A stretch of DNA of 64,000 nucleotides from Bagarius yarrelli (taxonomy: Eukaryota; Chordata; Actinopteri; Siluriformes; Sisoridae): assembly GCA_005784505.1 (NCBI GenBank), contig VCAZ01000008.1:2563763-2627762 (forward strand), written 5' to 3'. The notes under the pieces were generated by a model. It was not told the DNA's origin. It made no database searches and saw nothing but the letters and a program-made list of their open reading frames with translations. This document shows, in pieces, positions 51,001 to 63,968 of this stretch. The translations under genes and the position numbers were made by a program. How positions within the stretch are numbered: the stretch's first letter is position 1; the number at the start of each line of letters is the position of its first letter.

Positions 51001-54000
51001 TGGCAAGAGCTACGAGACTGTGAAAAATCAAATGACTCTTACAAATGGGTCAGGTTTTTCTGAAAAAAATGAAGCCAGAATAACTAATGCTGCTTATGTT
51101 TCTTCACCACCTGGTTTGCATCCCAAATCTGCAGAGTCGAAGCAAGTCCTATTTAACAACCCTCCACGTAGACACTCTGCTGATGATCAAAATAGCAGTT
51201 TGTCCTCTGCTCCTATTCAAAAGGCCTTTCCGATCCCTGCACGAGATACACCAAAAAGCAGCCATGTTGAACAACCACAAACACCTCATATCACCTCAGC
51301 AGGATTTGTTAAGACAAAATATAAAGCTTCAACAGTGAATGAGAAAACACTAGCTCGAGTTTACAAAGAAGGAACTACTGTTACTCCCAGAAAACAGGCT
51401 GTGAATGAAAAGAAATCAAGAAGTAGACCAGAAAACCAAAATGACAATGTGGAACTGCCAGGGCAATATCCACAGTGGAACAACCTTTCATTAGAACAAA
51501 AAACAAGCCGGGACTTGCCCTATAACACCACATCAGAAAGCACACCAGGAAAAAAACATACTGCCCTAAAGCCTAAAGTGAAATCTTTGAACCAGGCAGA
51601 TATAATTCCGTCGGATGGTCAAAGGAAGTCGTCTTTTAAGAAGTTAAAGGAGTTTGAATTCTCAGTGAAAAAGTTGTTCTCCAAAGGAGGACAAGGTTCA
51701 GACACAAGCAGAGACGAGCAGTCAGTGGATGTAGGATGGAAGGTTACCAAGAGCCAAAACAGAAACCAAGTTAAAATTCCACAGTACAGAACACATTATG
51801 TCCATGTCCAGTATGATGATTTTACCGTTGAGCGTAATGTGGATGGGGAGGATGTAGAAAAGGAACATCTGCATCAACATATTTTAGTAAGCACAGGAAT
51901 ACAGACACAACAAATGCCTACAACTTGGCAAGGAAACGTATTCAATCAGGAAGGAATGAATGGAGTGAGGCAGGACTGTAAAGAGAGGTGAGAAATAAAC
52001 ACCTGTTCTACTAAATTACCAGCGTTGTTAAAGGAAGTTTAAAATTTAACTGCACTTATTTTGCCCTTTAAAAAGGTAATCAAACAATTTGCTAGATTTT
52101 AGAACGATTCGGGTTGTTTTTTCTATTTAACTTTTCTTTCTAAGTGTGTATCAATAAAAACTCTTGAGGATATTAAAGAAGAAGAACATAACTGTTACTA
52201 TACAAAGAACCTTTGAGGAACTATTAAACCCCAGAGATGATAGAATCTTTTCTTCTCTAATTGTCTTGTTAATTATTCATTCTACATTTGAAAGTGTTTC
52301 CTTTTAATTATAATCATCACCAAAAACTCAGTTTCTTGTCTTTCTTTCTTTCTCTAAGAAATGTTGACGACTCAGACGATGCAAACTCGGAGAGGGAATT
52401 TGAAAGCAGCTCAGACGAAGAAGATGAAGAAGAAGTATCAAGTCCAAACAAATGGAAGAATCGGGTACTGGGTTGTACTTTACTTTCTACATTTTGGCAG
52501 ATGCCCTTTATTCAGACTTATCAAACTAATCACTTTAGGGTTAAGGGCCTTGCTTAGAGGCTCAGAAGTGGTAGCTTGGTAGTGCTGGAAAATGAACCCA
52601 AATGAATTTTTCTTACTTTCTGTTTTTAGTACTCCAAGAAGACTAAGGTGTCTCACATTGTTAAAGAGATCGTGAGTTCGGAGAAAGTGTGAGTGTGCAT
52701 GCTTAACCATGTACCTGTACCTTAGTGTAAATAATAGTTATGCTTATTTGTTTTCATGTTTTTCTCTTGTCAGGTTTGTGGATGTCTTAAAGCTTCTACA
52801 TATTGTAAGTGTTACATATAAATAGAAACTTTGTAATTATATTTTTTTCGGTGCGTATTGAAATACATTTATGCTAATCTGGATACTCAAAATTCACTGG
52901 GTTTGTATTTTTTTCTGGCAACTCAGTCAAGCACAAAACACTGTCCTGTAAGCACAGTTTTGGCTGCAAAAGCTATTACATGAAATTATCTATCCTAATG
53001 AAAGCCACAATTTGTATGTCTGGCACAATTCCAGCCACATAAAATAAATATAATTAATATAGTCAATAAAAATTTTTTTTTTAAATATATATCCCAGGTT
53101 AAAGGTCAAAGTGCATTGAAATATTGCTACTTTTAGCTGTGTGTTTTCTTTCTGTTCTATAGCTCTATGTGCTAAACATATAGACGTTTAGCCTAAAATG
53201 AATTAGCTAGTGATATGAATGATGATTTTGCTACTAAAAGCTTTATATATGTACTATGCGCTTTGTGAATTTGGAAATAGCATCTACGCTAAGACACTTT
53301 AATACTAGTTATAACAGGTAGGCAGAATGTGTGTGGTGGTGTTGGTGGTGATGGTGGTACGTATCCCAGTCATATGTCAGGTTACAACCTTTTTTAAAAA
53401 ATCTAGAAAGAAGAGAATATTGATATTTGCGTTTAAAGTTCCTCCCAGCACAGGATCTCATTTTATAAACTGGTATCTGATTTTAATTAAATTGAGTAAA
53501 TGAAAAGGATTCATTTTGTTTTGGCACGTACCTCTCAAAAAACCTGTATGACATTTAGTGTAAAAAGAAATGACAACTATTTGGCAAGGTGTTAAACATC
53601 TCTAGAAGAGATGGCATGCGTTCACCACTGTGTCTCCTATCTTTACTGAATAAACTAAATAACTAAGACAAAACCTGGATAGTAATAGTTGCAGATCACA
53701 CTGGCCAAATATTTTCAAGGCTTTCTAAATTTTTTCTAGATTTCTGTTTTTTAATTTGTCAGACGTAATCCACAGCCATATATTAACATAATAATAATAA
53801 TAATAATAATAGTTGGTCTTTTATCCAGAACTTCCGAGATGCAGTGACAAAGGCCTCTTTGCAAGCTGGGAAGCCTGTGGTTGAAGAGAAGCACCTCAAT
53901 CAGATCCTGTTTTCACTACCACAGTTCTATGAGCTCAATCAGGGTTTACTGAGGGAGATGGAGGACCGCATTGCACGCTGGTATGAACACTGACATATCT

Positions 54001-57000
54001 TTTAATTAGACTTGACCCACAATTGCAATGTTCATTCTTCCAGAATGAAAGGAATTGGGTCATTTTTTAAATATTATAATTTACTTAAATTAATAATAAT
54101 TACTGAGATGTTAGTCATTGTTATAATCGTAACACAAAAAACAAGCCACGTTTCATGGGCTAAAGCATTTCAGTGATGTTTTCTTGATCAATCAGGAATG
54201 ACCACACTGGCATAGCAGATATCTTTTTAAAGAAAGGGCCATACCTGAAAATGTACTCTAGTTACATCTGCGAGTTTGACAAGAATGTGGCTCTACTGGA
54301 GGAGCTGTGCAGGAAGAACCCGGCTTTTGCGAAGGTCGTTCAGGAATTTGAGGTAATGGCACCAACTCAACCTGTTCTCCCTCCTTTACACACAAAACTC
54401 AGCTGCCTGTTTGATCACACAAACGAGTGGGTGGAAATTTTTCTTCATTTTGATGAAGTGTGCATACAATTTGGTGACACACACAAAGAATGAATGTCTG
54501 CATTCCATGTGCGTGACTATGCTGTCTGTCTCACTTTTTTTTTATAGAGCAGTCCGTGCTGTGCCAATCTTGCCCTGAAACACTACATGCTAAAGCCTAT
54601 TCAGAGACTTCCCCAGTATCAGCTCCTTCTTACAGGTTATAGATGCTATTTAATAATTCACTTTATATTTAGTTAATGAGTGTTGTGATTTCTTATTTTG
54701 ACAACATGGTCATGTTTATCTTAGCACCATCCTGTAAAATATACAAAACAAGACAAAAGTACACTGTCCGTCCCCTAAAAAAGTCACTACCTGGAGTACT
54801 AAGCAAACAGATAGGAGCTTCCATTAGATAATTGCTGCATGCATTCTGTTTTAGCTGGTAACCGATGCTATAAGTAGCTTTTTATTTCTTAAACAACCAT
54901 GTCGGCAGACACATCCTGTGGTCGTAAAAAAGATGTTAATCTATTCGATAATTCAAATTATTGACATGCATCAAGCTAAGAAAGCATATAAGGAGATTAC
55001 TGAAAGTACTAAAATGGAGTTAAGAATTGTCCAGCACATTTTTTTAACTGGAAGGATATTGGGGAACCATCATATTTGAGTAAGAAATGTGGTCGGTAAA
55101 ATAAATTGTAAAAAAAACAACAACAGTAGAACTTACAGCTATGTTTAATAGTGAAAGTAGGAGCATTACCTTTCACACAATGCATAAGGAACTCAAGGCT
55201 AAACAGCTGTTTACTCTTAATCCCTTAAGAAAACCACTTATTAGTGAGGCTAAAGGCTTTAATTTACTATGGAGCATAAGGATTGGACTCTGGAGCAATG
55301 GAAGAAGGTCATGTGGTCTGATGATTGGTACTGTTCCAGAGGGATGGGGGCATCAGGGTAGGAGGAAAGGTGGATGAAATGATGCACTATCATACCTAGT
55401 ACCTATCGTACAAGCCTGTAAGGGCAGTACTCTGATCTGGGGTTGCTGCAGTTGGTAAGGTTTAGCAACAGTATGTGCCCAAAGAATGAGGTCAGCTGAC
55501 TACCTGAATATATCAAATAATCCAACAATGTATTTTTTTTCTACTATGATAGCGCAGGTCTTTTTTGAAAATGCCAATGCCAAGGATTTATCATGCTAAA
55601 ATTGTGAAAGAGTGGTTCAGAGAGCAGGAGACATCATTTTTACACATGGGTTGGTCACCACCTACTTTGAGAAGACTTCCTATTATTAATACAAGGTCTT
55701 GGTAAAGAAAATTATGCAACTCTGGATCTGAATAAATGTTTATTGTGACATTGCAGAACCTTTTTAAAATGATGCCTCGGTAACTGTGTGCTGCAACTAT
55801 AGCAAAAGGCGGTCTAACAAAATGTGCGACTTTTTTTAGGATGGACAGTGTATTATTTATTGAACAACCTAGTCTTATTTTAGTCCTTTAATTATATTAA
55901 TAATATTTTAGTTCTTTGTTGGTCCGTGTTAGTCTTTTTGTCCGTAACAAACCATGGAGCTTAGATGCTTGGTGCACAGGGACATTGTCATGCTGGAACT
56001 GTGTTTGGGCCTCTTTCAGCTCCCAGTGAAGAGAGATCTTAATGCTACAGTATATAGGGACATTCTAGGTTATTGCATGCCTCCAACTTTATGTCAACAG
56101 TTATATGTGTGTGCGATGTTAGGAACATTTGGCCATATAGTGTTATAGAAGTTACAGTCAGTCATTTTTAAAACATTTTAGGCACTGATCCGATCATTTA
56201 TAGCACGCTTGTGTTTACCAGTTCTTTAGAATTGAGATATGAACCCAAACACTGCACATTGTGTCATTGTAAATGTTCTAACGATATTTTTTATGCTATG
56301 AATTGTCTGTTTTTGCATTTTTGCATGGGTTAAATGAGGCAAAACTGTGTATGTCACCTGTACAACAATACCATACATAAATACATAAGCTTCTGTTGAA
56401 TAGAGAAACATGACCTTACACATTTAGTGTAAATGTGTTGTTGTTGTTTTTTCTCAGAATATTTTGAGAATCTTGATGAAGACTCTCCAGATTACAAAAA
56501 TGCACAAGGTAAAAATGTTTTCTAAATTCATCATCATCATAAGGTCAGTTTTTAGAGTTTAATGTTGATATTAACACTCACATAAGTTCTTTTCATTCCT
56601 TTTGGTAGATGCACTCGTTATAGTAAAGGAAGTGGCAAACCATGCCAATGAAACCATGAAACGAGGGGTAAGACTGAGATTACTAAGAGAATTATTGTCA
56701 TTTGTTTTGACTATTCAATTGTAGGATGAATATGAATAGGTACTTCTTGTTTCTGACAGGATAACTTCCAGAAACTGATGCAAGTTCAGTGCAGCCTGAT
56801 TGGATACCATGAGATTGTAAAGCCCGGCAGGGTAATTATCATCCTGTAGCTCTGTTGGGAAGTAGACTGCTGGCAGCCTTTATAATGTTAATGAGTACAA
56901 GCTGTTTGAAAATATATGCTATAAAATCTTGATTTGGCTGTCATGTTCATGTGAATTTTAACTTTTAGAAATTAATAATTAAATGCATTTTCTCCAACAA

Positions 57001-60000
57001 CAAAAAAAAGATGAGCTGTTTTGTATTCTTCTTAGGTGTTATTGAAAGAAGGCACCCTGCTGAAACTATCTAGAAAAGTTATGCAGCCTCGAATGTTCTT
57101 CTTAGTAAGTTAGTTTTTTTAACAACAAAGTGTTAACTTATTATTTATCTTGAATATGTAAGATTACGTCTATAGTGCTTTTTGTATGATTTGTAAAATA
57201 GACACAGTCATTTATACAGTATATTATTAATTGTTGTCTATCTTGTCAAAAAAAGGAAAGGAAAATCTAGAGGTCTCTCAGATATGTCAACATCTGATTC
57301 TGTGGTCACTAAACCTTTCGATATTAATATGGATTTTTATATATTTTGGATCATGGTTCTTTTAGATTCAACCATAATCTATTTGTTGTATAGGCAGAAT
57401 ATATATTAAGAAAGCAGGCAGTGGTTTTATCTGAATTTTCTGATTCTTATTTTAATTTTTGATATTATTGAAGTTTGCATAGTCTTTGGTTGTAGACCAG
57501 ACCTGCAATATCATAGATCCTCTAGGAATTTAACAAGTAGAAATTAGGTATAGTCTTTAGCTTGTATATAACCATTTTTAAATGTACGCCAAATTCACAT
57601 TGTTGCCAGAAACCTCTGATTGTGTTTCATTTGGCCCCTGACTCCAGGTTCAGTCACATCTAGTAAACAGAGACAGACTGGGGGCTTTTCAGATTCCTGC
57701 ATATCTTTTGGCCCGATAGATCTCATACAGTTTTTGTCTGAATAGGCCATAAAACTTTTTTTTCTGCTTAATTAGTTGATGGTGCTGAGATCTTTCAGTG
57801 GTGTAATGTATTTGCCAAAAAAAGTTGGTATAGGATTTTTTTCCAGACAGACCAGACCATGACACATTTAATCAGCAGCCCATTGGTTTTCTTCTTAATT
57901 GACATTGAGCTGATCTAATCACAACTCCCATTTTAGGCTCCCATTGTGCAGCGTCAGTGTGTGTCTGTAAAATAGATGAGAGATAAAAAAGAAACGCAGA
58001 TAGAAAAGAGGCGCAGAGAAATTGCATGTTAAAAGAAACAGCTCCTTCAGACAAACGCTGGGTAGTATTTGTGATCGTATATCATAGGCCGATCTGACCC
58101 AAAATGCCAGGGCTGATTTTTTTTTTTTCCCAGTCCAACCCTGCTAGTAAAACCCACTTGTAAAATGAGTGACCGTAAAAAAAATTACTAACCATAAATC
58201 TTGGAGAATCTAGAAAATTTAGCTTTCCTTATCACTGTGTGCGCCTCAGTGGGCATTACACTTACATCCTATTTTAGTTAGATGTATTACAGCCCATTAG
58301 TTTAGCTTATTAATATAAAATAATACTAATTGCCTTAATATTAGATGTGGACATTTTTGGCTGTGTAGCAAGCTTTTATATTTATATTTATATTTAGGAA
58401 GGTCAACATTCTTTTGTCTTATCTTCCCCCTGTTAATGAATAACTTAGGGAAACAGGTCACATTTTATTTATTCCCCAGCAAAATAGGAAGTCCTTAAAC
58501 CGACGGGTGAATCAAGCATTCAATAAAACAATAAAGACTCAAGGGTTTCATTTTTAGTTTCATTTTAATGTTTAGAATTTAGTTTCCTTTAATGTCTAGA
58601 AATGTCAAGGGTAGTCAGAAAGGATAGATGTGATATGTAAAAATACTTTTGATTAATTAAAGGTTAGCTATTAAGCTCTAATCTTTACAGTGTGAGATCA
58701 TTCTTTTTAGCATTTTTTCTGATAGTGACCATTATTATTCTGGTTTAGACTTGTAGTCTATGTAATGATATATTGATGCATTAGTATCCTACCAGAATTT
58801 TAATTGTCTTTTGCCCTGGTTTACTAATACTTACCTAAAAATAGGTCTGAAAACAAGTGTGTGAGTAACAGTTGTTAAGGCTAACATTTTTCTCGTTGTT
58901 GTCCAGTTCAATGACGCGCTGTTGTACGCTACAGCCCTCCAGCCAGGCCAGTACAAGCTGAACAATGAGCTCTCTTTGTCTGGAATGAAGGTGAGCTATA
59001 GGTGAACAGCACCTCCATCTGGTGCTTTAATATAGATCCTATATTTAAATTAGTTGATTAATTTACTTTTTTTTTTTTTTAGGTCAGTAAGCCGAGTCAG
59101 GAAGCTTACCAGAATGAGCTGAACATCGAAAGTGTTGAACGCTCTTTTATTCTGTCTGCCAGGTAGACAAACTTTTTATATAGCTTAACTATAGATATGG
59201 CTGCATTATAAAAGGTCACTTTAATAGCACAATACTGACGTGCAGTAAAGAGTGAAGGCAAATTTGTGTGGATTCTACATTTGCATTCCTGAACCGAGCA
59301 CTCGGGTTTGTCTCTATCCCTATACCACCCACCTTTTCAGTTCCCCTGCAAGTCGAGACGAGTGGCTTGAGGCGATCTCCAGTGCTATTGAAGATTACAC
59401 CAAGAAAATGACTACATTTCACCCCTCAAGCAAAAGTCCTGATGAGGTAGTCGCTGCTATTTCAAGCTTATGTCCTTTAAAGCTACAAAGTCAAAAATCT
59501 AAACATTGATTTATCTGTCACAATTAAGCTGTCTTCCTGAGTTCACTTAAAACAGTAGCATTGATTTGGAGTGTGTTGTTTTGTTGGTAGTGTTTTTTGT
59601 TGATTGGCAACCATGGATTAGTCAGAGTGGGATTTTTTTAACACATATACACACACACCTCCAGGGAGGGATCAGTGGAGATTCCTTAATGGCACATGCT
59701 GTTGGGAAAAGGAATTTGAAAGATCTGAACTGCTTTTGGACTGAAATTGGGGGTTTCCGTTGCTTATCTAGGATAAAAAGAAAGCTTTACATTACTTAAG
59801 AGAACTGATGTATTTATTATATCTTTTATTAGTGACCAGGAGCTCGGACCATAGAGCAGATTCCTAGATTCCCAGGATTTTAGTGGGCAGTTAGATATTT
59901 TTTTTTGCATTAAAAGTATTACCAGCATAAGTGTGTCTATGTGTGTGTGTGTGACATAAGATCCATTCGGATAACACTGGTGACTGGCGTAGAAAATCAG

Positions 60001-63000
60001 CATACAACAGAACCAAAAAAACAGGGTGTGTTTCAAACCCCTGTCACTCAGAAATAAAAAGGTTAGAAGATATGCCTGAAACTAGTACTATATTTGCATG
60101 TTCATTTACATTTCCGGTTTTTGGCAGACACCCGACTTACATTGATCTCAATTCTAAAACTAAGCAATTGAAGGTTAGGGGCTTTGCTTAGGGGCCCAAT
60201 AGTGATAACCTGGTGGTGCGGAGAATCAAACCCATACTTTTTGTTAGCAGTCCAACACCATAACCACAAAGCTACCACTTCCCCACTAATACTATATAAT
60301 TGTTTGTTTGTAAAAGAATGTTTATGTAGACTATATAAACAAAGGTATTGGGACACCTGACTGTCACACCCTTATGTGTTTTAACCATCCTGTTACAGAT
60401 TTAGTCTCACTCCTATATAAACCTCTACATTTTTGGGGAAAATTTATCCCATCGATTTTGACTTTTTCCATTCAGAGACAACAGTTTTAGTGAGATCAGA
60501 CACTAATGTCAGATAAGGAGCTCTGGGGTGCTGTTAGAGTTTCAGTTTATCCCAAAGATGTTCAGTGGGGTTGAGAATCAGGGCTCTGTGGAGGACACTT
60601 GAATTCTTCCACCCCAACCAGAACACGCCGTGTCCTCATGGAGCTCAGAGGTTTTGTGTACGGGGCATTTTTATGTTGGAACAGTGTTTGGATCTCTTAA
60701 TATCAGTGAAGGAATAAAGTAATGTAAGGTGTCCACAGATTTTTGGCCTACATATAGTGTGTTACAAAACCAGCATGACTTTTTTCCTATTATAAGTCAA
60801 TGGAATCAACTTGCAAATGAGTAAATGTAGTGTTTTGAACCAGATTCATCACAAAGGTAATATTAGGTCAGTGTGTCTTTATTTACAGGATGGCCAAAAA
60901 TAGGGGTGTAACACAATGTCACTATCAGTATTAGTATCTGTTTTATGATACAGATATTTGGTTTTTTTTAGAAAGAATACAAAATTTTGACGTACGAAAA
61001 GATATTGATTTTGTCTTCCAAAAATATCTGAAAGCTGGCTCGGATAGAAAGCTTGTCTAAATTAGTTAAAGCTTTCTGACAAGCAAAATAAAATAAAATA
61101 AAATAGAATCATGTGCCTCTTAACTATATGTGTATTTTTGTTTGTCTAATTGGAATTATCATTGACAGACACACTAATCACACCTGGACAGATTAACTCA
61201 GGGTTTTTAATGTATTGCAGGTAGACAGAGATAGCTGGGACTGTGAAACCCAGCTTGGAACCAAGGCCCCTATATGGATTCCGGACCTGAGAGCCACCAT
61301 GTGTATGATCTGCACCTGCGAATTTACTCTGACCTGGAGGAGGCATCATTGCCGAGCCTGTGGAAGGGTGTGGTGATGATTAACAAAACTGGGTTTACAG
61401 GATTGACAAGATTTCTGATGATTTTGATGAAAGTAAAGTTGGATTTCTGGTGTGTCTGTGTTTGACTGGTACTAGGTGGTATGTCAGGCCTGCTCGGTTA
61501 ACAAGCATCCTCTGGAGTATTTGAAAAATCGACCTGCACGAGTGTGTGATCAGTGCTTTGAGATTCTACAGCATAACAGCTCAGGTCTAACAAAATGGCC
61601 ATCTATCTATAGTGCAAATATACAGTGTTTAAAAATAAAAACTGTATGTTATTTTTTTTTACTGACTGTCTGTTGTAATTATTTATGTAATTAGAAATAA
61701 ACCAGGCACCAGGTAGTCTTCTTTCTCCGACCTCCAAATCATTTCACTTTAGAAAGCAGAAGAAGATCCCAGCAGCCCTAAAAGAGGTATGAAAGTTGTC
61801 TTTTCTGGGGGGGTTTAATATTGCAACTGCAATTAAGGTTTCAAATTATTAATTCTTTATTAACTATCAGCACGTATTTGTCTGCCTTATCATTTCTTCA
61901 CTCACAATCGTTGTAGGTTTCGGCAAACACAGACGGCTCGTCCATGAGCGGTTATCTGTACCGAATGAAGGCCAATAAGAGACAATGGAAGAGGTTCTGG
62001 TTTGTCATTAAGGATAAAGTGCTGTACACTTATGCTGCCAGTGAGGTAAGGAGAGGAAAAAGCAGCTGATGTCTTTAAATGTGTGTTTGTGAATATGTGA
62101 AACATTTCAGTTCAGCCTTGAGCAGGTAGCCATGATTTTATTGTTCAGAAGAGGAAAAATGGCCTTCACCCATTGTTAAGCGATGCACAAAGCAATCATG
62201 TTTCTGTTTGGCTGTTTAGACATAACTATACTTAGGAAAGATGCTGTGGATGATTTTAAAGATTGAAATATATGACACTTTGAGCTCTTTTTCTGAGAAC
62301 GCAGGTTGCATTTGATAAGAAAACTTTCAGATAAAACCTAGCAGATGCTAAAGTGTGAATAAATACCACAGTTCTCTTTTATTTATTTAATTATTACCTG
62401 CTTTATTCTGTTCAGGAATCACAGTAATATCCAAAACGTTAATGCAGTGCTAGTAAATCAAGCAATATCTTTGAACTCATGTACACTATATGGTCAAACA
62501 TTTGTAAACTCCTCACCAGCACATCCGTATCTTGTCGTCCTACAATCGTACTTCACTAAAACTAAGACGCCCGATTACTGTTCAATGCCTCTGTGCACAA
62601 ATCCTCTGAGCTTTATGAAGACATGGTGTGTTATGGTTTCAGTGGGGGGACTCCAGATTGAGTCCTGGGCATGAAAGATATCTGAAATATGATGTTCAAA
62701 TCCTATAAACCTTTTAGCTATTTGGTGTATATAGAATGCAACTAGTGATTTCTTTTATGATGTTTTAACAGTTGTGGCACATATCCTAATTCTCTACACT
62801 TTTGTCTATTAGGACGTAGCAGCTTTAGAAAGCCTTCCACTTCTCGGCTTCTCTCTCGCAGAGGATGATCCAGAATCTGCTCTGCAGTTTCAGCTTTACC
62901 ACAAAGACAAGATCTTCTACATCTTTAGGACCACCGACCACCATACTCACAGCAGGTTCAATAAAAATGACTAATTACTTGAGATCAGAGCTTGAATCAT

Positions 63001-63079
63001 AAAACCCATGTGTGACTTGTACGTTTTCTGTTTATTTCACAGGTGGGTAAAAGCTTTCCGTGAAGCTGTGGTCCTTTAG
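48081..63079 (+). CDS. fgd6: FGD6-type FYVE, RhoGEF and PH domain protein
   Basis: Twenty-one exons sum to 3078 bases, 1025 residues: 48081-48096, 50697-51987, 52359-52464, 52630-52688, 52774-52804, 53829-53980, 54196-54352, 54548-54635, 56458-56508, 56609-56667, 56760-56831, 57036-57104, 58907-58990, 59083-59162, 59341-59446, 61221-61367, 61476-61584, 61695-61786, 61917-62045, 62813-62955, 63043-63079. FGD proteins activate Cdc42 by GDP/GTP exchange and remodel actin on membranes. The start ATG has a strong context (gagccATGG). Residues 13-21 (KPPLAPKPK) form an SH3-ligand motif. DH spans about 475-670 (S-E-K-V-F-V-D-V-L), first PH about 690-800. FYVE spans about 826-890, with W-x-x-D 826-829, R-R-H-H-C-R 847-852 and R-V-C 878-880; its eight zinc cysteines are present. 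The second PH is about 930-1023. Wording is closest to FGD6, then FGD5. The N-terminal half is about 470 residues, shorter than in human FGD6 (1430 total). It could be a paralogue rather than the orthologue. Confidence 0.93.
48097..50696. other. First intron of the FGD6-type gene
   Basis: It holds a short CATCAT run (48623-48642), ten consecutive G near 48741-48751, and a tail fragment of SINE family 1 at 48911-48965. No gene was seen. Confidence 0.55.
52483..52601 (-). repeat. SINE family 1 reverse copy, partial
   Basis: Tail 'tacattttggcagatgccc' and middle 'gttaagggccttgcttagag' are present. It fills most of the 165-base intron between exons 3 and 4 of the FGD6-type gene. Confidence 0.7.
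53788..53811. repeat. (ATA)n microsatellite
   Basis: About eight ATA units shortly before exon 6 of the FGD6-type gene. Confidence 0.8.
54762..55850 (+). mobile_element. Full-span but inactive Tc1/mariner transposon
   Basis: The ends are matching inverted repeats: 'cactgtccgtcccctaaaaa' on the left and, on the right, 'tttttttaggatggacagtg'. Both are bordered by TA (54760-54761 and 55851-55852), the target of this superfamily. The interior of 1.09 kb starts an ATG near 54900. Near 55283-55325 it reads W-T-L-E-Q-W-K-K-V-M-W-S-D, the segment around the first catalytic Asp region of Tc1-like transposases. Stops and frameshifts are many. It lies in intron 8 of the FGD6-type gene. Confidence 0.85.
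55853..56450. repeat. Remainder of FGD6 intron 8 with a MITE fragment
   Basis: Text at 55955-56145 ('gggacattgtcatgctggaa', 'tttggccatatagtgtta') matches the 'tatatggccaaaagt' MITE family, including one terminal repeat at the right. Nothing else was recognised. Confidence 0.6.
57840..58145 (-). repeat. Unnamed interspersed repeat, copy 2
   Basis: The reverse complement shares ordered blocks with 18415-18710 (see that entry). It lies in the 1.8-kb intron 12 of the FGD6-type gene. Confidence 0.7.
60102..60285 (-). repeat. SINE family 1 reverse copy
   Basis: Tail 'tcatttacatttccggtttt' to head 'cacaaagctaccacttcccc', full span, in intron 15 of the FGD6-type gene. Confidence 0.78.
60328..60760. 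mobile_element. MITE of the 'tatatggccaaaagtattgg' family, longest copy
   Basis: The left end 'ctatataaacaaaggtattg' + 'ggacacctgactgtcac' and the right end 'tttggcctacatatagtgt' are degenerate inverted repeats. The interior 'catcccaaagatgttcagtg' style text is non-coding. It lies 40 bases after a SINE in intron 15. Confidence 0.7.
62482..62735. mobile_element. MITE of the same family, shortened
   Basis: It begins 'tacactatatggtcaaacat' and ends near 'tttggtgtatata'. The interior shares 'cctctgagctttatgaagac' and 'atggtgtgttatggtt' with 63262-63330, in intron 19 of the FGD6-type gene. Confidence 0.65.
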
Positions 63080-63229
63080 TGTTTGCAGCTGCTACTGCCA
63101 CCCGTCTGACTGTTCCTGCGGCAAATCACAACACACATTACCAGCACACGCACATAAGTGTGTCCTTCCCAAACACAGTTGTCTTGAAAGACTTTGTATG
63201 TTGTAGTGCTAAATTTTTTCTTTGCTGGA

Positions 63230-63550
63230 ACTAAGAGAATCAAACTCTGTTCCAGTATGACAATGCTCCTTTGCACAAAGCCTCTGAGCTTCGTGAAGTC
63301 ATAGTGTGTTATGGCTGTAGTGGAAGAACCCTGACTCTGACTCAACCCCACTGAACACCTATGGGATGAAATGGAACACCCACTGCACTCCAGACCTAAC
63401 GTTAGCACCTGAACTCAATAATACTATTGTGACTGAATGGGAAAATCCTCAACACCATGTATATTGAAAGGTTTTCCAGAAGTGTGCGGTTTATTTTAGG
63501 AGTGAGAATGAGACTAAATTCGAGTAGGATGTTTCATTAAGGGTATATAA
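63230..63550. repeat. MITE-family fragment in the FGD6-type 3' UTR
   Basis: It shares 'tgcacaaagcctctgagctt' and 'atagtgtgttatggct' with the copy at 62482. It lies between the stop codon and the candidate poly(A) signal, so it is probably transcribed. Confidence 0.6.
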
Positions 63551-63785
63551 ATCCATTTATCTTCAACTGTTTGTATTTTGTTTTATCCTCTTATGAATTC
63601 TTTTAATGTTTAAGCCACAATATCAGAAGAAATTTTAGTTTAACTCGAACAGTTTCAATGCAGACTTCTTCACGTTGATGTTTTAAGCCTACTGGGTTTT
63701 TTTTTAATAAAATATGAAGGATTTATTAGAATTTGCCTGAAAAAATACACACATTCCTGTGAAGTCAATGATGTTGTATGTACTG

Positions 63786-63791
63786 AATAAA
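63786..63791 (+). terminator. fgd6: Candidate poly(A) signal of the FGD6-type gene
   Basis: AATAAA about 710 bases after the stop codon, followed by a T-rich stretch. Confidence 0.55.
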
Positions 63792-63968
63792 TGTATATTT
63801 TTTATAGAAAGACGCTCAGATGATTATATAGTCAAATGCTCTGTTTATTTGTTTGACATAAAATGAGCCTGTTTTGCATGACACTGCAGCCACTGGGCCT
63901 CCACCCAGTCCAGGTTGCTATGACAGCAGGTTTAAGGGTGTATAATAACGCATCTTGTAATCATGGTG

